Shown piece by piece: positions 6,952 to 14,991 of a DNA stretch of 24,496 bases. Origin of the DNA: an uncultured Senegalimassilia sp. (GTDB taxonomy: Bacteria; Actinomycetota; Coriobacteriia; Coriobacteriales; Eggerthellaceae); NCBI GenBank assembly GCA_934661765.1, contig CAKUJT010000032.1, forward strand, positions 1 to 24,496. Direction: 5' to 3'. Below the pieces are notes generated by a model that made no database searches, was not told where the DNA came from, and saw only the letters and a program-made list of their open reading frames with translations. Position 1 is the stretch's first letter. The number at the start of each line of letters is the position of its first letter. The translations under genes and the position numbers were made by a program.

Positions 6952-9219
6952 AACAATTACGAACATACCGGCTCCTCGGCGGGAAAGCACGCCGCACAGC
7001 GTCCCGATTTGGAACGCGTGCAGCTCAATGCCGCCGAAAGCCCTTACCCCACCGCCCCGCGCAACGTGCGCGAGGAGCAACGCGCCCAGGCGCAGCGCCA
7101 GCGCGCGGCGGCCGTGGCGGAACAAGCCGCGCAATCGGCCGCAACGACCCAGGCGATTCAGAGACAGCAGCCAACCCAAGCCATCCCAGGTCAGCAGCCT
7201 ACTGAAGCCATCGGCGGCGCACGCCGTGGCAAGCATGGCCGCGCGCGCAACGCGCAGCAGGTGCGCAACGGATGGGATGCCCAGCAGACGCAGGCAGTTT
7301 ACGAGCAGCAGCCCACGCAAGCGATTCCCGGTCAGCAACCCACCGCCGCCATGCCGGGCGCCCAGCCCACCGAGGCCATGCCGCGCGGCAAGCACGGCAA
7401 ACGCTCCCGCAACGGCAAGCCCCGCAAGAAAAGCTTCGTCACCCGCAAGGTGGAGGCCTGGTGCTCGCGCGTGCTGGGCGCCGTGAGCGGCGACGGCCTG
7501 GCCGAGCAGGAGGCCGAGTACGCCTCCGGCCGCACCACGCGCGACTACGTGTGGAACACGGTGGGCGTGGGCCTGTGGGGCATGGTGTTCCCCGTGCTCA
7601 CCATCGTGGTCACGCAGCTAGCCGGCGCCGAGCAGGCCGGCATGTTCTCGCTGGCCTTCGTCACGGCGCTTCTGCTCATGTTCGTGGGCAACTACGGCGT
7701 ACGCAACTTCCAGGCGTCCGACCTTGACGAGGAGTACTCGTTCGCCGATTACCAGGCCAACCGTGTGCTCACCGTGGTCATCATGCTGGTGGCGGGCATA
7801 ACGTACTGCAAGTTCCGCGGATATACCGACCAGATGTGGCTGATGAGCCTGGGCGTGTACCTTTATAAGGCAGTGGACGCCTTGGCCGACGTGTACGAAG
7901 GCCGTCTGCAGCAGGTGGACAAGCTCTACCTTGCCGGCATTTCGCAGGCCTTCAGGTCGGCGGCGGCGCTCATCGGATTCTCGCTTGCGCTGCTCATCAC
8001 GCGCAACGTGGGCGTGTCGAGCATCGTGATGGCCGTCATCGCCGCGCTCACATTCGTGGTGTTCACGTTCCCGCTGGCCCAGCTTGAGACGCCGAAGTCG
8101 CGCCGCGCGAACGCCAAGCGCGTGATCGGCCTGCTCAAGCAGTGCTTCCCGCTGTTCGTGGCGCTGTTCATGTACAACCTGATCGACAACATGCCGAAGT
8201 TCGTCATGGAGGGCGCGCTGTCCTACGACAACCAGCTGTACTACAACGCGCTGTACTTCCCCGCGCATGCTATCCTGCTGACTAGCGGTTTCATCTACAA
8301 GCCCATGCTGCTGAAGATGGCGAACGCCTGGGCGGACCCCAGCAAGCGCAAGAAGTTCGACCTGATCATCATAGTGATGTTCGTGATCATCGTGGGCATC
8401 ACCGTGGTGGTCGCCGGCGCCATGAGCTGGTTCGGCCTGGCCGTCATGAGCTTCCTGTACGGCATCGACTTCGAGCAGTACCGCGGGCTGTGCTTCGTGA
8501 TGCTGGCGGCGGGCGGCGTGACGGCCGGCATCGAGTTTCTGTACCAGGTGATCACCGTGCTGCGCCGCCAGCGCGCCGTGACGAAGCTGTACCTGATCAC
8601 GTTCGGGTTCAGCCTGTTCGTGCCCGTGCTGCTGGTGAACTTCACGGGGCTGCCCGGCGCTGTGATCGGATACCTGATCGTGATGTGCATCCTACTGGTG
8701 CTGCTGGTCAGCGAGTACGCGTCCATCCGCATGGACCTGCACCGCAAGCTCACCGGCAAGGCGGCGCCCGACGCCGAGATGCCGCGCGCCTCACGCACCG
8801 GGGCCATGGCGCCCGTGCAGGTCGCGGGTGCGGGGGCCGCGGGCGCGCAGGCGGTGGCTGGCGTGCCGCAGGCTGTCGCGGCGACGCAGGCGCAGGTGCA
8901 GCAAGCTGCTGCGGCTCAGGCCGCCCAAGCGGCCGCCATGCAGCAAGCGGATGCCGCCGCGCGCGGGGCACATGCGCCTAAGGCGCCAGTGGCGAACGCA
9001 CCTGCCGAGGCGTCTGCTGCTGGAAATCCGACGCCCGATCGCGGTACCGCCGCCGGCAACGTCGACCGTCAGGCTTCCGCGCCCGGACGCCGGTTCGTTC
9101 CCGAGGTGTACGACGCCGCACCGATCTCGTGGACCGCAGGCGGCACCGTGGGCATCGCCCAGCCCGAGCCCGAAGCGCCGGAACCAGCCGACGAAGAGGG
9201 CGAAGGCGACAAGGCATAA
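6949..9219 (+). CDS. Polysaccharide flippase-like (Wzx/MurJ/MATE-type) membrane protein with long tails
   Basis: The 756-residue protein has three parts. Residues 1-199 are hydrophilic, rich in Gln, Ala, Pro and basic residues, with nine-residue repeats described separately. Residues about 200-600 hold some 12 hydrophobic segments beginning YVWNTVGVGLWGMVFP, the layout of oligosaccharide/lipid II flippases of the MOP superfamily (often annotated lipopolysaccharide biosynthesis protein), which move lipid-linked sugars across the membrane. Residues about 600-756 form a disordered Ala/Gln-rich tail ending in an acidic stretch. The frame is open upstream to 6694, but those residues do not look like protein, and a TATAAT box places transcription at the ATG of 6949. 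It stands alone, divergent from the LytTR operon, and ends in a strong terminator. The flippase family is likely from topology; the substrate is unknown. Confidence 0.75.
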   Translation: MNNYEHTGSSAGKHAAQRPDLERVQLNAAESPYPTAPRNVREEQRAQAQRQRAAAVAEQAAQSAATTQAIQRQQPTQAIPGQQPTEAIGGARRGKHGRARNAQQVRNGWDAQQTQAVYEQQPTQAIPGQQPTAAMPGAQPTEAMPRGKHGKRSRNGKPRKKSFVTRKVEAWCSRVLGAVSGDGLAEQEAEYASGRTTRDYVWNTVGVGLWGMVFPVLTIVVTQLAGAEQAGMFSLAFVTALLLMFVGNYGVRNFQASDLDEEYSFADYQANRVLTVVIMLVAGITYCKFRGYTDQMWLMSLGVYLYKAVDALADVYEGRLQQVDKLYLAGISQAFRSAAALIGFSLALLITRNVGVSSIVMAVIAALTFVVFTFPLAQLETPKSRRANAKRVIGLLKQCFPLFVALFMYNLIDNMPKFVMEGALSYDNQLYYNALYFPAHAILLTSGFIYKPMLLKMANAWADPSKRKKFDLIIIVMFVIIVGITVVVAGAMSWFGLAVMSFLYGIDFEQYRGLCFVMLAAGGVTAGIEFLYQVITVLRRQRAVTKLYLITFGFSLFVPVLLVNFTGLPGAVIGYLIVMCILLVLLVSEYASIRMDLHRKLTGKAAPDAEMPRASRTGAMAPVQVAGAGAAGAQAVAGVPQAVAATQAQVQQAAAAQAAQAAAMQQADAAARGAHAPKAPVANAPAEASAAGNPTPDRGTAAGNVDRQASAPGRRFVPEVYDAAPISWTAGGTVGIAQPEPEAPEPADEEGEGDKA
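7147..7383 (+). repeat. Nine-residue Thr-x-x-Ile/Met/Val repeats, duplicated as a larger block
   Basis: Within the flippase tail, Thr67, Thr76 and Thr85 and then Thr114, Thr123, Thr132 and Thr141 are spaced exactly nine residues (27 bases). Each sits in T-[QEA]-A-[IVM], mostly followed by P-G-Q-Q-P. Each series ends in a TEA unit followed by a basic RGKHG stretch, so the whole roughly 47-residue block appears duplicated. The pattern is read directly; it resembles docking or phosphorylation motifs rather than a structural domain. Confidence 0.8.
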
Positions 9220-9244
9220 CCCACGCGATTTCGCTTTCTTTGAG

Positions 9245-9288
9245 GGGCTCGCAGAACAACGGTTCTGCGAGCCCTTTTCTTTTCTCTT
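9245..9288 (+). terminator. Strong rho-independent terminator after the flippase gene
   Basis: GGGCTCGCAGAAC (9245-9257) pairs perfectly with GTTCTGCGAGCCC (9262-9274) around a four-base loop, and is followed by a T-rich tail (TTTTCTTTTCTCTTTC). It lies 25 bases after the stop codon. Confidence 0.95.
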
Positions 9289-9565
9289 TCCTTCCCGAAC
9301 GCTTTCGGACACTTTGGGGACGTAGCGCTAAGCGTCCGAGTTGCAGCACCCGAGGCAGCAAGCTAAGCAGAAGCGTGTAACCCGCGTTCAGCTTGTCGTG
9401 CATAAAACGGCTGAGGAGACCTGGACAGATAGCGCTACATCCTCAAGTGTCTTGTAACCTGTGGTAAACTTGTGGTATATAGTTTTCCTTGGAAAACTAT
9501 ACTGCGATCCCTTGCGGGTGCGACCGGCGCTCGCGAGGCTCCCGCATACCGCGAAGGAGCGAGAC
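9289..9565 (+). other. Intergenic region before the ABC exporter, with no gene
   Basis: Between the flippase terminator and the ABC ATPase start I find no convincing gene. The eight-base palindrome TAGCGCTA occurs twice, near 9325 and 9430. The right part holds a promoter and a strong palindrome, listed separately. An in-frame extension of the ABC gene to 9461 would run through the promoter and is rejected. Confidence 0.5.
9452..9501 (+). promoter_or_regulatory. Promoter overlapped by a perfect 11-base-arm palindrome (candidate operator)
   Basis: TTGTAA (9452-9457), an 18-base spacer and TATATA (9476-9481) form a plausible promoter. The palindrome TATAGTTTTCC - TT - GGAAAACTATA (9478-9501) covers the -10 and the expected transcription start. 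The spacer also has two near-direct copies of TGTGGTA. There is no T run or nearby stop codon to make it a terminator, so an operator for a dimeric repressor is the best reading. No repressor gene lies beside it in this window. Confidence 0.6.
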
Positions 9566-10399
9566 ATGGGAAAGAACCCCACAACCGCAACCGGCACCGC
9601 CGATCTCGACTCGCACGCAACTGAAGTAGGCCCTACGGCAGCCAGCACGCCCAAGGCGACATCCACCGGCCACGCCGCCGACACCGCTTCCTCCCCTGCG
9701 CCTTACCTGCAGGTTCGCGACTTGTGCAAGCATTATGGCGAGGGCGAGGCGCGCACCACGGTGCTGCACGACGTCACCACTACCGTGAACAAAGGCGAGA
9801 TCTGCGTGCTACTCGGCCCGTCGGGCAGCGGCAAATCGACGTTTTTGAACCTGGTGGGCGGCCTGGAGGCGGCCGACAGCGGCTCGATCAACGTGGGCGG
9901 CACGGAGCTGACCAGCCTGACACCCAAGCAGTTGGGCGAGTACCGCCGCGACAAACTCGGCTTCGTCTTCCAGTTCTACAACCTGGTGCCTGACCTGACC
10001 ATCCGCGAGAACATCGAGGTCACGGCCCATCTTTCCGCAAATCCCCTGCCCATAGACGACCTGCTGCGCTCGCTTGGGCTCTACGAGCACCGCGCGAAGT
10101 TCCCCCGCCAGGTCTCGGGCGGCCAGCAGCAGCGCTGCGCCATCGGTCGCGCGCTGGTGAAGAATCCCGGGCTTTTGCTGTGCGACGAGCCCACCGGCGC
10201 ACTGGATTACCAGACGTCGAAGGAAATCCTGGAGCTGATGGAGAACGTAAACCGCGACTACGGGTGCACCGTGGTCATCGTCACGCACAACGACGCGATC
10301 AAGCACATGGCGCACCGCGTGCTGCGCCTGCGCGACGGCAAGCTGGCCGAGGACACGGCGAACGTCGAGCGCATGGCCGCGCGCGACCTGACCTGGTAG
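9566..10399 (+). CDS. ABC transporter ATP-binding protein (LolD/MacB type)
   Basis: The 277-residue cytoplasmic ATPase drives the FtsX-type permease encoded next. Residues 1-48 are a low-complexity Thr/Ala-rich lead, unusual for the family. The ATPase domain begins at [12 protein letters not shown]. Walker [10 protein letters not shown] is at 84-92, the Q loop at FVFQFYNL, the signature as VSGGQQQR at 183-190 (Val for the usual Leu), Walker [13 protein letters not shown] with catalytic Glu208, and the H loop [12 protein letters not shown] and [11 protein letters not shown] are typical of the LolD/MacB/FtsE branch. The ATG at 9566 has GAAGGAG six bases upstream. The stop TAG is part of the ribosome binding site of the permease, ten bases before its ATG, so the two are an operon. 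The upstream palindrome suggests repressor control. Confidence 0.93.
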   Translation: MGKNPTTATGTADLDSHATEVGPTAASTPKATSTGHAADTASSPAPYLQVRDLCKHYGEGEARTTVLHDVTTTVNKGEICVLLGPSGSGKSTFLNLVGGLEAADSGSINVGGTELTSLTPKQLGEYRRDKLGFVFQFYNLVPDLTIRENIEVTAHLSANPLPIDDLLRSLGLYEHRAKFPRQVSGGQQQRCAIGRALVKNPGLLLCDEPTGALDYQTSKEILELMENVNRDYGCTVVIVTHNDAIKHMAHRVLRLRDGKLAEDTANVERMAARDLTW

Positions 10400-10409
10400 G
10401 AGGCGCGCC

Positions 10410-12722
10410 ATGGCATCGCCTTTACGCAAGCGCTTCCCGCGCGAGCTAAAGAACAATCTAGGGAAATACCTGGGCATCTTCCTGCTGATGTCCGTGACCA
10501 TCGCGCTGACGTCGGGCTTTTTGCTGGCGGCGCACTCCATCGGCGTCATCATCGACGACATGCCCGAGCAGTACTCGATCGAGGACGCGCGCTTCACCAC
10601 CGCCTTCGAGGCCACCGACGAGCAGCTTGACGCCGCCGACGACGCGGCGCGCGAGGCTGGCACAGGCGGCGCGGACATCTTCCGCAACTGGTCCTTCGAC
10701 GCCGACTTCAACCATGCGCAAGGCGACGACGGCCGCGACCGCACGCTGCGTGTCTACCAGCACCGCACCCAGGTTGACCTGGCCGCATATGCCGAAGGCC
10801 ACGTGCCCGAGGCCGCTGACGAGGTTGCTATCGACCGCGTGTTCGCCACGAACAACGGCATAACCGTCGGCGAGGAGGTGGAGTTGTTCGGCCAACGTTT
10901 CACCGTGTGCGGCATCATGACGGCCTCGGACAACCAGGCCCTGTTCAAAGACAACTCCGATTTCACGGTGAACACGCTGACGTTCGGCGTGGCCGAGGTT
11001 TCCGAAAGCGGTTTCGCGGCGCTTGAGGCAACCGGGCATCAGCCGGCGTACACGTACTCGGTGCGTTTCGTCGACCGCGATTTGACCGTGGCCGAGCGCA
11101 CCGACGCCGAGAAGGATATGGTTCGCGCGCTTTCCGATGCCGGGGCGACCGTGGACGACCTGACCGATTCGAGCGCCAATCAGGGAATCGGCTACGCCGC
11201 CGACGACGTTTCGGGCGACTCCACCATGTGGAGCGTGCTTCTGTACATGATCATCGTCATCATGGCGTTCGTGTTCGTGGTGCTGACGTCGGGCACCATC
11301 GAGGAGGAAAGCGCCATCATCGGCACGCTGCTGGCCAGCGGATATCGTCGCCGCGAGCTGGTGGCGCACTACCTGGCGCTGCCCGCCGCCGTGGGCATCG
11401 CCGCCGCCGTGGTTGGCAACGTGGCCGGCTACACCCTGATGAGCGAGCCGATGCGCAACCTGTACTACGGCAGCTACAGCCTGCCACCGTACTACGCCAC
11501 CTGGAGCTGGGGCGTGTTCGCGCAAACCACCGTGCTGCCCGTGGCAACGCTCGTGGTCATCACGCTGTTGGGACTTTTGCGCAAGATGGGTCACACCCCG
11601 CTGGAGTTTTTGCGCCACGAAACCAGCAAGGGCGGCGTGAAACGCGGTTTTGCCCTACCCGAGCGCCTAAGCTTCACTTCGCGCTTCCGCCTGCGCGTGT
11701 TCTTGCGCAACCTGGGCAATTTCGCCACGCTGTTCGTGGGCATCGGGTTCGCCAGCATGCTGCTGCTGTTCTCGCTGGCCATTTTGCCCACCATGACGCA
11801 TTACGCCGAGAACCTGCACAACAACGTGGTGGCCGAGCACATGTACACGCTGAAGGCGCCGCTGGAGATCGATAACGCGCAGGCCGAGAAGTATGCCGCG
11901 TATTCGCTGGAATACAATCGCGGCGAGGGGTCGGGCACGGAGTCGATCACCGTGTACGGCGTGCCCGAGGATTCGCGTTATTGGGACGACCTTGCCGTGG
12001 GCGACGGGCGCGTGGTGTTCGGCAACGGGCTGATCGATAAGTTCGGTTTCGCCGACGGGCAAACCGTCAGTTTATACGACAAGTACGAGGACGAAACGCG
12101 CGAGGTGACCTACAAGGGCGGCGCGTACACCTGGGGCACGAAGTCCGACATGGCCGTGTACATGAGCCTTGACGACTTCAACCGCTTCTTCGGAAACGAC
12201 GCCGGGTACTTCAACGGCTACGCCTCCGATCAGGCGCTTGACCTGGACGCTCGCTACCTTGCCAGCGACCTGACGCCCGAGAGCATGGACGCCATCGGCG
12301 AGCAGTTCGTCGGCATGATGGACGACATGATCGGCATGCTGGTGGGGCTTTCCGTGTTCATCTTCCTGGTGTTCATGTACCTGCTGACGAAAGCGGTGAT
12401 CGACCGGTCGGCACGCGCGATCAGTTACATGAAGGTGTTCGGCTACCGCGATTCCGAAATCAGCCGCCTGTATGTTCGCTCCATCACGCTGACGGTGGTC
12501 GTGTCGCTGGTGGTGTGCCAACCGCTGATCATCGGCGGGCTGACGCTGCTCTTCCGCGCCATGCTGCTGGCCTACAACGGCAACATCGAGATTTACGTGC
12601 CCATGATGGCGATCGCGCAGGTCATCGCCATCGGGTTCGCCACGTACCTGGCGGTGGCGCTGCTGCACATCCGCCGCATCAAGCGCGTGCCCCTAGCCCT
12701 GGCGCTGAAGGTGCAGGAGTAG
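10410..12722 (+). CDS. FtsX-type ABC exporter permease, two-domain
   Basis: The 770-residue membrane protein is the permease partner of the preceding ATPase. A first transmembrane helix at about residues 20-45 (YLGIFLLMSVTIALTSGF) is followed by a large extracytoplasmic domain to about 270, then three helices (275-400, starting VLLYMIIVIMAFVFVV) forming FtsX domain one. A second unit repeats this: a helix near 436 (ATLFVGIGFASMLLLFS), a second extracytoplasmic domain, and three C-terminal helices from 641. This duplicated layout is usual for 750-900-residue permeases of actinobacteria and firmicutes that export peptides or lipids or give antimicrobial peptide resistance. SD TAGGAGG overlaps the upstream stop. 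The substrate cannot be read from the sequence. Confidence 0.92.
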   Translation: MASPLRKRFPRELKNNLGKYLGIFLLMSVTIALTSGFLLAAHSIGVIIDDMPEQYSIEDARFTTAFEATDEQLDAADDAAREAGTGGADIFRNWSFDADFNHAQGDDGRDRTLRVYQHRTQVDLAAYAEGHVPEAADEVAIDRVFATNNGITVGEEVELFGQRFTVCGIMTASDNQALFKDNSDFTVNTLTFGVAEVSESGFAALEATGHQPAYTYSVRFVDRDLTVAERTDAEKDMVRALSDAGATVDDLTDSSANQGIGYAADDVSGDSTMWSVLLYMIIVIMAFVFVVLTSGTIEEESAIIGTLLASGYRRRELVAHYLALPAAVGIAAAVVGNVAGYTLMSEPMRNLYYGSYSLPPYYATWSWGVFAQTTVLPVATLVVITLLGLLRKMGHTPLEFLRHETSKGGVKRGFALPERLSFTSRFRLRVFLRNLGNFATLFVGIGFASMLLLFSLAILPTMTHYAENLHNNVVAEHMYTLKAPLEIDNAQAEKYAAYSLEYNRGEGSGTESITVYGVPEDSRYWDDLAVGDGRVVFGNGLIDKFGFADGQTVSLYDKYEDETREVTYKGGAYTWGTKSDMAVYMSLDDFNRFFGNDAGYFNGYASDQALDLDARYLASDLTPESMDAIGEQFVGMMDDMIGMLVGLSVFIFLVFMYLLTKAVIDRSARAISYMKVFGYRDSEISRLYVRSITLTVVVSLVVCQPLIIGGLTLLFRAMLLAYNGNIEIYVPMMAIAQVIAIGFATYLAVALLHIRRIKRVPLALALKVQE

Positions 12723-12811
12723 CGGGCGAAGGGGCTTTTGCGGAAACAGCGGCAAGACGTGCAGGGAGGTAGGCTGCTGCTGATTGCGCGGCACGCCCCT
12801 TCCCCATGCGG

Positions 12812-12848
12812 AACGCCCCTGCGAGCCGGAAAGGCTTGCAGGGGCGTT
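12812..12848 (+). terminator. Hairpin terminator after the ABC exporter operon
   Basis: AACGCCCCTGCGAGCC (12812-12827) pairs with GGCTTGCAGGGGCGTT (12833-12848), sixteen pairs with one G-T, around a five-base loop. The downstream sequence has interrupted T clusters rather than one clean run. It lies about 90 bases after the stop, between convergent genes. Confidence 0.65.
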
Positions 12849-13009
12849 CACCGTTTTCGTGTGCTTTTGCGAGTTTGCAAATCGGCGCTTTCGTTTCCGC
12901 GGTTCACAGGTTCGCACTTTTGCGGATTCGCAATTCGCACGTTTCCGCGTTTCCGTGGGTTTTGCGCTTCCGCAAACTCGCGGGTTTTGCCGCGTGGCGC
13001 TTCGTTCCC
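12849..13009. other. Short-motif-rich spacer between convergent genes
   Basis: About 160 bases with many near-copies of TTTTGCG and TTTCCGC on the plus strand, and a ten-base inverted repeat GCGAGTTTGC (12869-12878) and GCAAACTCGC (12972-12981). Reading frames give Phe/Arg-rich peptides without any family resemblance. I see no gene. Confidence 0.5.
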
Positions 13010-14476
13010 TTACTGCTCGAAGTCGACGTCCTTGCTTTCGCGGAAGAAGACCAGCGCCACCAGGGCGATCAGGGCCATGCCGCCCAGGTACCAGCCGAGC
13101 GACTGAATGCCGAAGTTCATGACCAGGGCCGATGCGATGGTCGGAGCGAACGCGCCGCCGGTGATGGCCGCCAGGTTGTAACTCAGGCCGGCTCCGGAAT
13201 AGCGCACCTTAGCGGGGAACAGCTCGGGCAGATAGCTGCCGCAGGGGCCGAAGATCGTGCCCATGCAGGCGAAGCCGACGCACAGGAACACCATCACGGA
13301 CAGCACGCTATGGGCGGCCAGCAGCATAGGCGCCACCAAGGCGAACAGCACAGTGCACACGTTGCCGACCACCAGGACGGGCTTGCGGCCGCGCTTGTCG
13401 GCGGTCAGGCAGCCCACCAGGATGAACCCGGCGAAGAAGAAGACCGAGATCATCTGCATGCCCAGGTACTGCTGCTGCGTGAAGCCCAGCGTGGACACGC
13501 CATAGGACAGCGACCAGGTGCCAAGCACGTAGAACAGCGTGTAGGTGATGCTCATCGTGCAGGTGCCGAGCACCAGGCGGCGCCAATGATGGACCAGGTC
13601 GCGCAGCGGGGTCTTCGTCGTGCGGTTCTCGGCGGCGGCCTTTTGGAAGACGGGGGTCTCGCTCATGCGCATGCGCACGACCAGGCCGACGATCACAAGC
13701 AGGCACGACAGCAGGAACGGGACGCGCCAGCCCCAAGCGACCATCGCGTCGGCGGGCAGCAGGGTGTCGAGCAGCAGATTCACGCCGTACGCGCAGAAGA
13801 ATCCAATGGGCGCGCCGAGGTTCGGGAAGCTGCCGAACAGAGCGCGCTTATCGGCCGGGGCGTTCTCGGTGGCCACCAGCGCGGCGCCGGACCACTCGCC
13901 GGCAAGACCCAGGCCCTGGCAGGCGCGGCAGACGCACAGCAGCACCACGGCCGCGGGGCCGAGCACGTCGTACCCCGGCAGCAGGCCGACGCAAAACGTT
14001 GCGGTGCCCATGAGCATCAGGGCTGCGACCAGGGTTTTCTTCCGGCCGAGGCGGTCGCCGAAGTGGCCGAACAACAGGCTGCCGAACGGACGCGCCAGGA
14101 AGCTCACCGCGAACGTGACGAACGCCAGCAGCGTGGCGAGCACCGGGTCGGACTTGGCGACGTCCGTGAAGAAGATGAGACCGAAGTAGCTAGCCGCCGC
14201 GATGGAGTAACAGTAGTTGTCGTAGAACTCGATAGCCGTGCCAATCATGGATGCGACCATGACCTCAAGGGTGGAGTCGCGTTTGACCTGCGGCTTTGCG
14301 GCAACTGCAGCTGCCGGGGACGCAACGCCGACGGTAGCGGTTGCAGGGGTCTGACCGACAGCCAGCTTGACGGATGAGATTTCCGCGGATGCGGGTGCGG
14401 GTGCTGCCGAGGCGCCGGCCAGGGCCGGCTTCATGCCGAGCTGCGGCATGCTTGCGAGGGGTTTTGCGCCGCGCAT
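13010..14476 (-). CDS. MHS-family major facilitator (metabolite:H+ symporter)
   Basis: The 488-residue transporter has 12 predicted membrane helices. GTAIEFYDNYCY at the first helix matches the MHS signature (GTxxEWYDF) of the ProP/KgtP/ShiA group, which moves organic acids, osmolytes or shikimate with protons. The loop 2-3 motif appears as GDRLGRKK and its second-half counterpart as DKRGRKP; RACQGLGLAGEWSGA also fits. Residues 1-66 are an Ala/Pro/Val-rich extension not usual in the family, so the true start may be internal; the ATG at 14476 has only GGGGG about 11 bases upstream as ribosome binding site. It is a single gene, convergent with the ABC exporter, behind a long leader with a possible attenuator. 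Substrate unknown; the Ile-rich leader ORF hints at amino acid-linked control. Confidence 0.85.
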   Translation of the reverse strand: MRGAKPLASMPQLGMKPALAGASAAPAPASAEISSVKLAVGQTPATATVGVASPAAAVAAKPQVKRDSTLEVMVASMIGTAIEFYDNYCYSIAAASYFGLIFFTDVAKSDPVLATLLAFVTFAVSFLARPFGSLLFGHFGDRLGRKKTLVAALMLMGTATFCVGLLPGYDVLGPAAVVLLCVCRACQGLGLAGEWSGAALVATENAPADKRALFGSFPNLGAPIGFFCAYGVNLLLDTLLPADAMVAWGWRVPFLLSCLLVIVGLVVRMRMSETPVFQKAAAENRTTKTPLRDLVHHWRRLVLGTCTMSITYTLFYVLGTWSLSYGVSTLGFTQQQYLGMQMISVFFFAGFILVGCLTADKRGRKPVLVVGNVCTVLFALVAPMLLAAHSVLSVMVFLCVGFACMGTIFGPCGSYLPELFPAKVRYSGAGLSYNLAAITGGAFAPTIASALVMNFGIQSLGWYLGGMALIALVALVFFRESKDVDFEQ

Positions 14477-14486
14477 CTGCTCGTTC

Positions 14487-14520
14487 GCCCCCTGAGTCTT
14501 CCCCCTGCCGAACAGGGGGA
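14487..14520 (-). promoter_or_regulatory. Hairpin with duplicated CAGGGGG upstream of the MHS transporter start
   Basis: On the minus strand TCCCCCTG (14520-14513) pairs with CAGGGGGA (14507-14500) around a five-base loop. A second copy of CAGGGGG follows at 14493-14487 and overlaps the only ribosome-binding-like purine run before the ATG at 14476. The same CCCCCTG arm could pair with either copy, so the structure could hide or expose the second one. This is seen in the sequence; a switch is inferred. Confidence 0.4.
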
Positions 14521-14729
14521 TTTCGCTGTTGCCGATCGTTCATTTGCCTTGCCTTTCCTTTCCTGCCGCGTTGCCGGTTGGCGAAGCGGCACGTGTGGTC
14601 GATGACCGGCCCTGCAAGCGAACGTTGCTTGGGAAAAACGGAAGGCTTTGGCAAAAGACCAGGTGGGAAAACCATAAGACGGAAGGCGAAACACATCAGG
14701 CGAAATGCCGGCGCCGCAAAACACGGCGC

Positions 14730-14770
14730 AAAAAAGCCGGAGGCCGTTTTTCTCAAACAGCCTCCGGCTT
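14730..14770 (-). terminator. Rho-independent terminator, possibly the terminator arm of an attenuator
   Basis: On the minus strand AAGCCGGAGGC (14770-14760) pairs perfectly with GCCTCCGGCTT (14744-14734) around a 15-base loop, and is followed by a run of T (opposite A at 14730-14735). It would stop transcription coming from the XRE-AbrB/DUF4177 operon, and it lies 250 bases ahead of the MHS transporter on the same strand, so it could also control that gene by attenuation. Confidence 0.85.
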
Positions 14771-14779
14771 GAAGAACCA

Positions 14780-14810
14780 TCAGCTGCCCGTTTAGGGTTC
14801 GGGCAGCTGA
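14780..14810 (-). promoter_or_regulatory. Stem-loop between the leader ORF and the terminator
   Basis: CAGCTGCCCG (minus, 14809-14800) pairs perfectly with CGGGCAGCTG (14790-14781), extended by one T-A pair, around a nine-base loop. Its 3' arm (AGCTGAT) can instead pair with ATCAGCT inside the leader ORF. It lies between the leader stop codon and the terminator, where a pause or anti-antiterminator stem of an attenuator would be. Confidence 0.6.
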
Positions 14811-14825
14811 AATGCAACCCGGACC

Positions 14826-14876
14826 CTAGATAATGGAGCTGATAATTCGAATATCCAGATTGGTGCAGGTCATCAT
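14826..14876 (-). CDS. Putative Ile-rich leader peptide
   Basis: A 16-codon ORF reads MMTCTNLDIRIISSII, then TAG. Five of the last eight residues are Ile, three encoded by ATT, a codon that is rare in the long genes here, which prefer ATC. AGGA lies four to seven bases before the ATG. The stop is followed at once by GGTCCGGGTT, a stem-loop, and an intrinsic terminator with a U run. GGTCCGGGTT can pair with the first terminator arm (TCCGG with CCGGA plus TT with AA), and a ribosome at the stop codon would cover it. This arrangement matches classical ribosome-mediated attenuation, as in the ilv and leu leaders of corynebacteria. The local AT-rich patch also makes Ile codons likelier by chance, so this remains a candidate. 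Confidence 0.4.
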   Translation of the reverse strand: MMTCTNLDIRIISSII

Positions 14877-14991
14877 GTTTCCTAACGTTTGCGGGCCGCG
14901 GCGAAACCGCAAAACCCTGCTTAGTGCGCCGAAACGACGCGGTTTGCGAAGCGCTTGCGCGCTCCCCCGAACGCCCATTGCGTTCGATGGG

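Noticed and set aside
12806..14377. 523-residue plus-strand ORF opposite the MHS gene
   Set aside because: Gln/His/Glu-rich antisense translation of membrane-helix codons; the minus frame shows intact MHS motifs.
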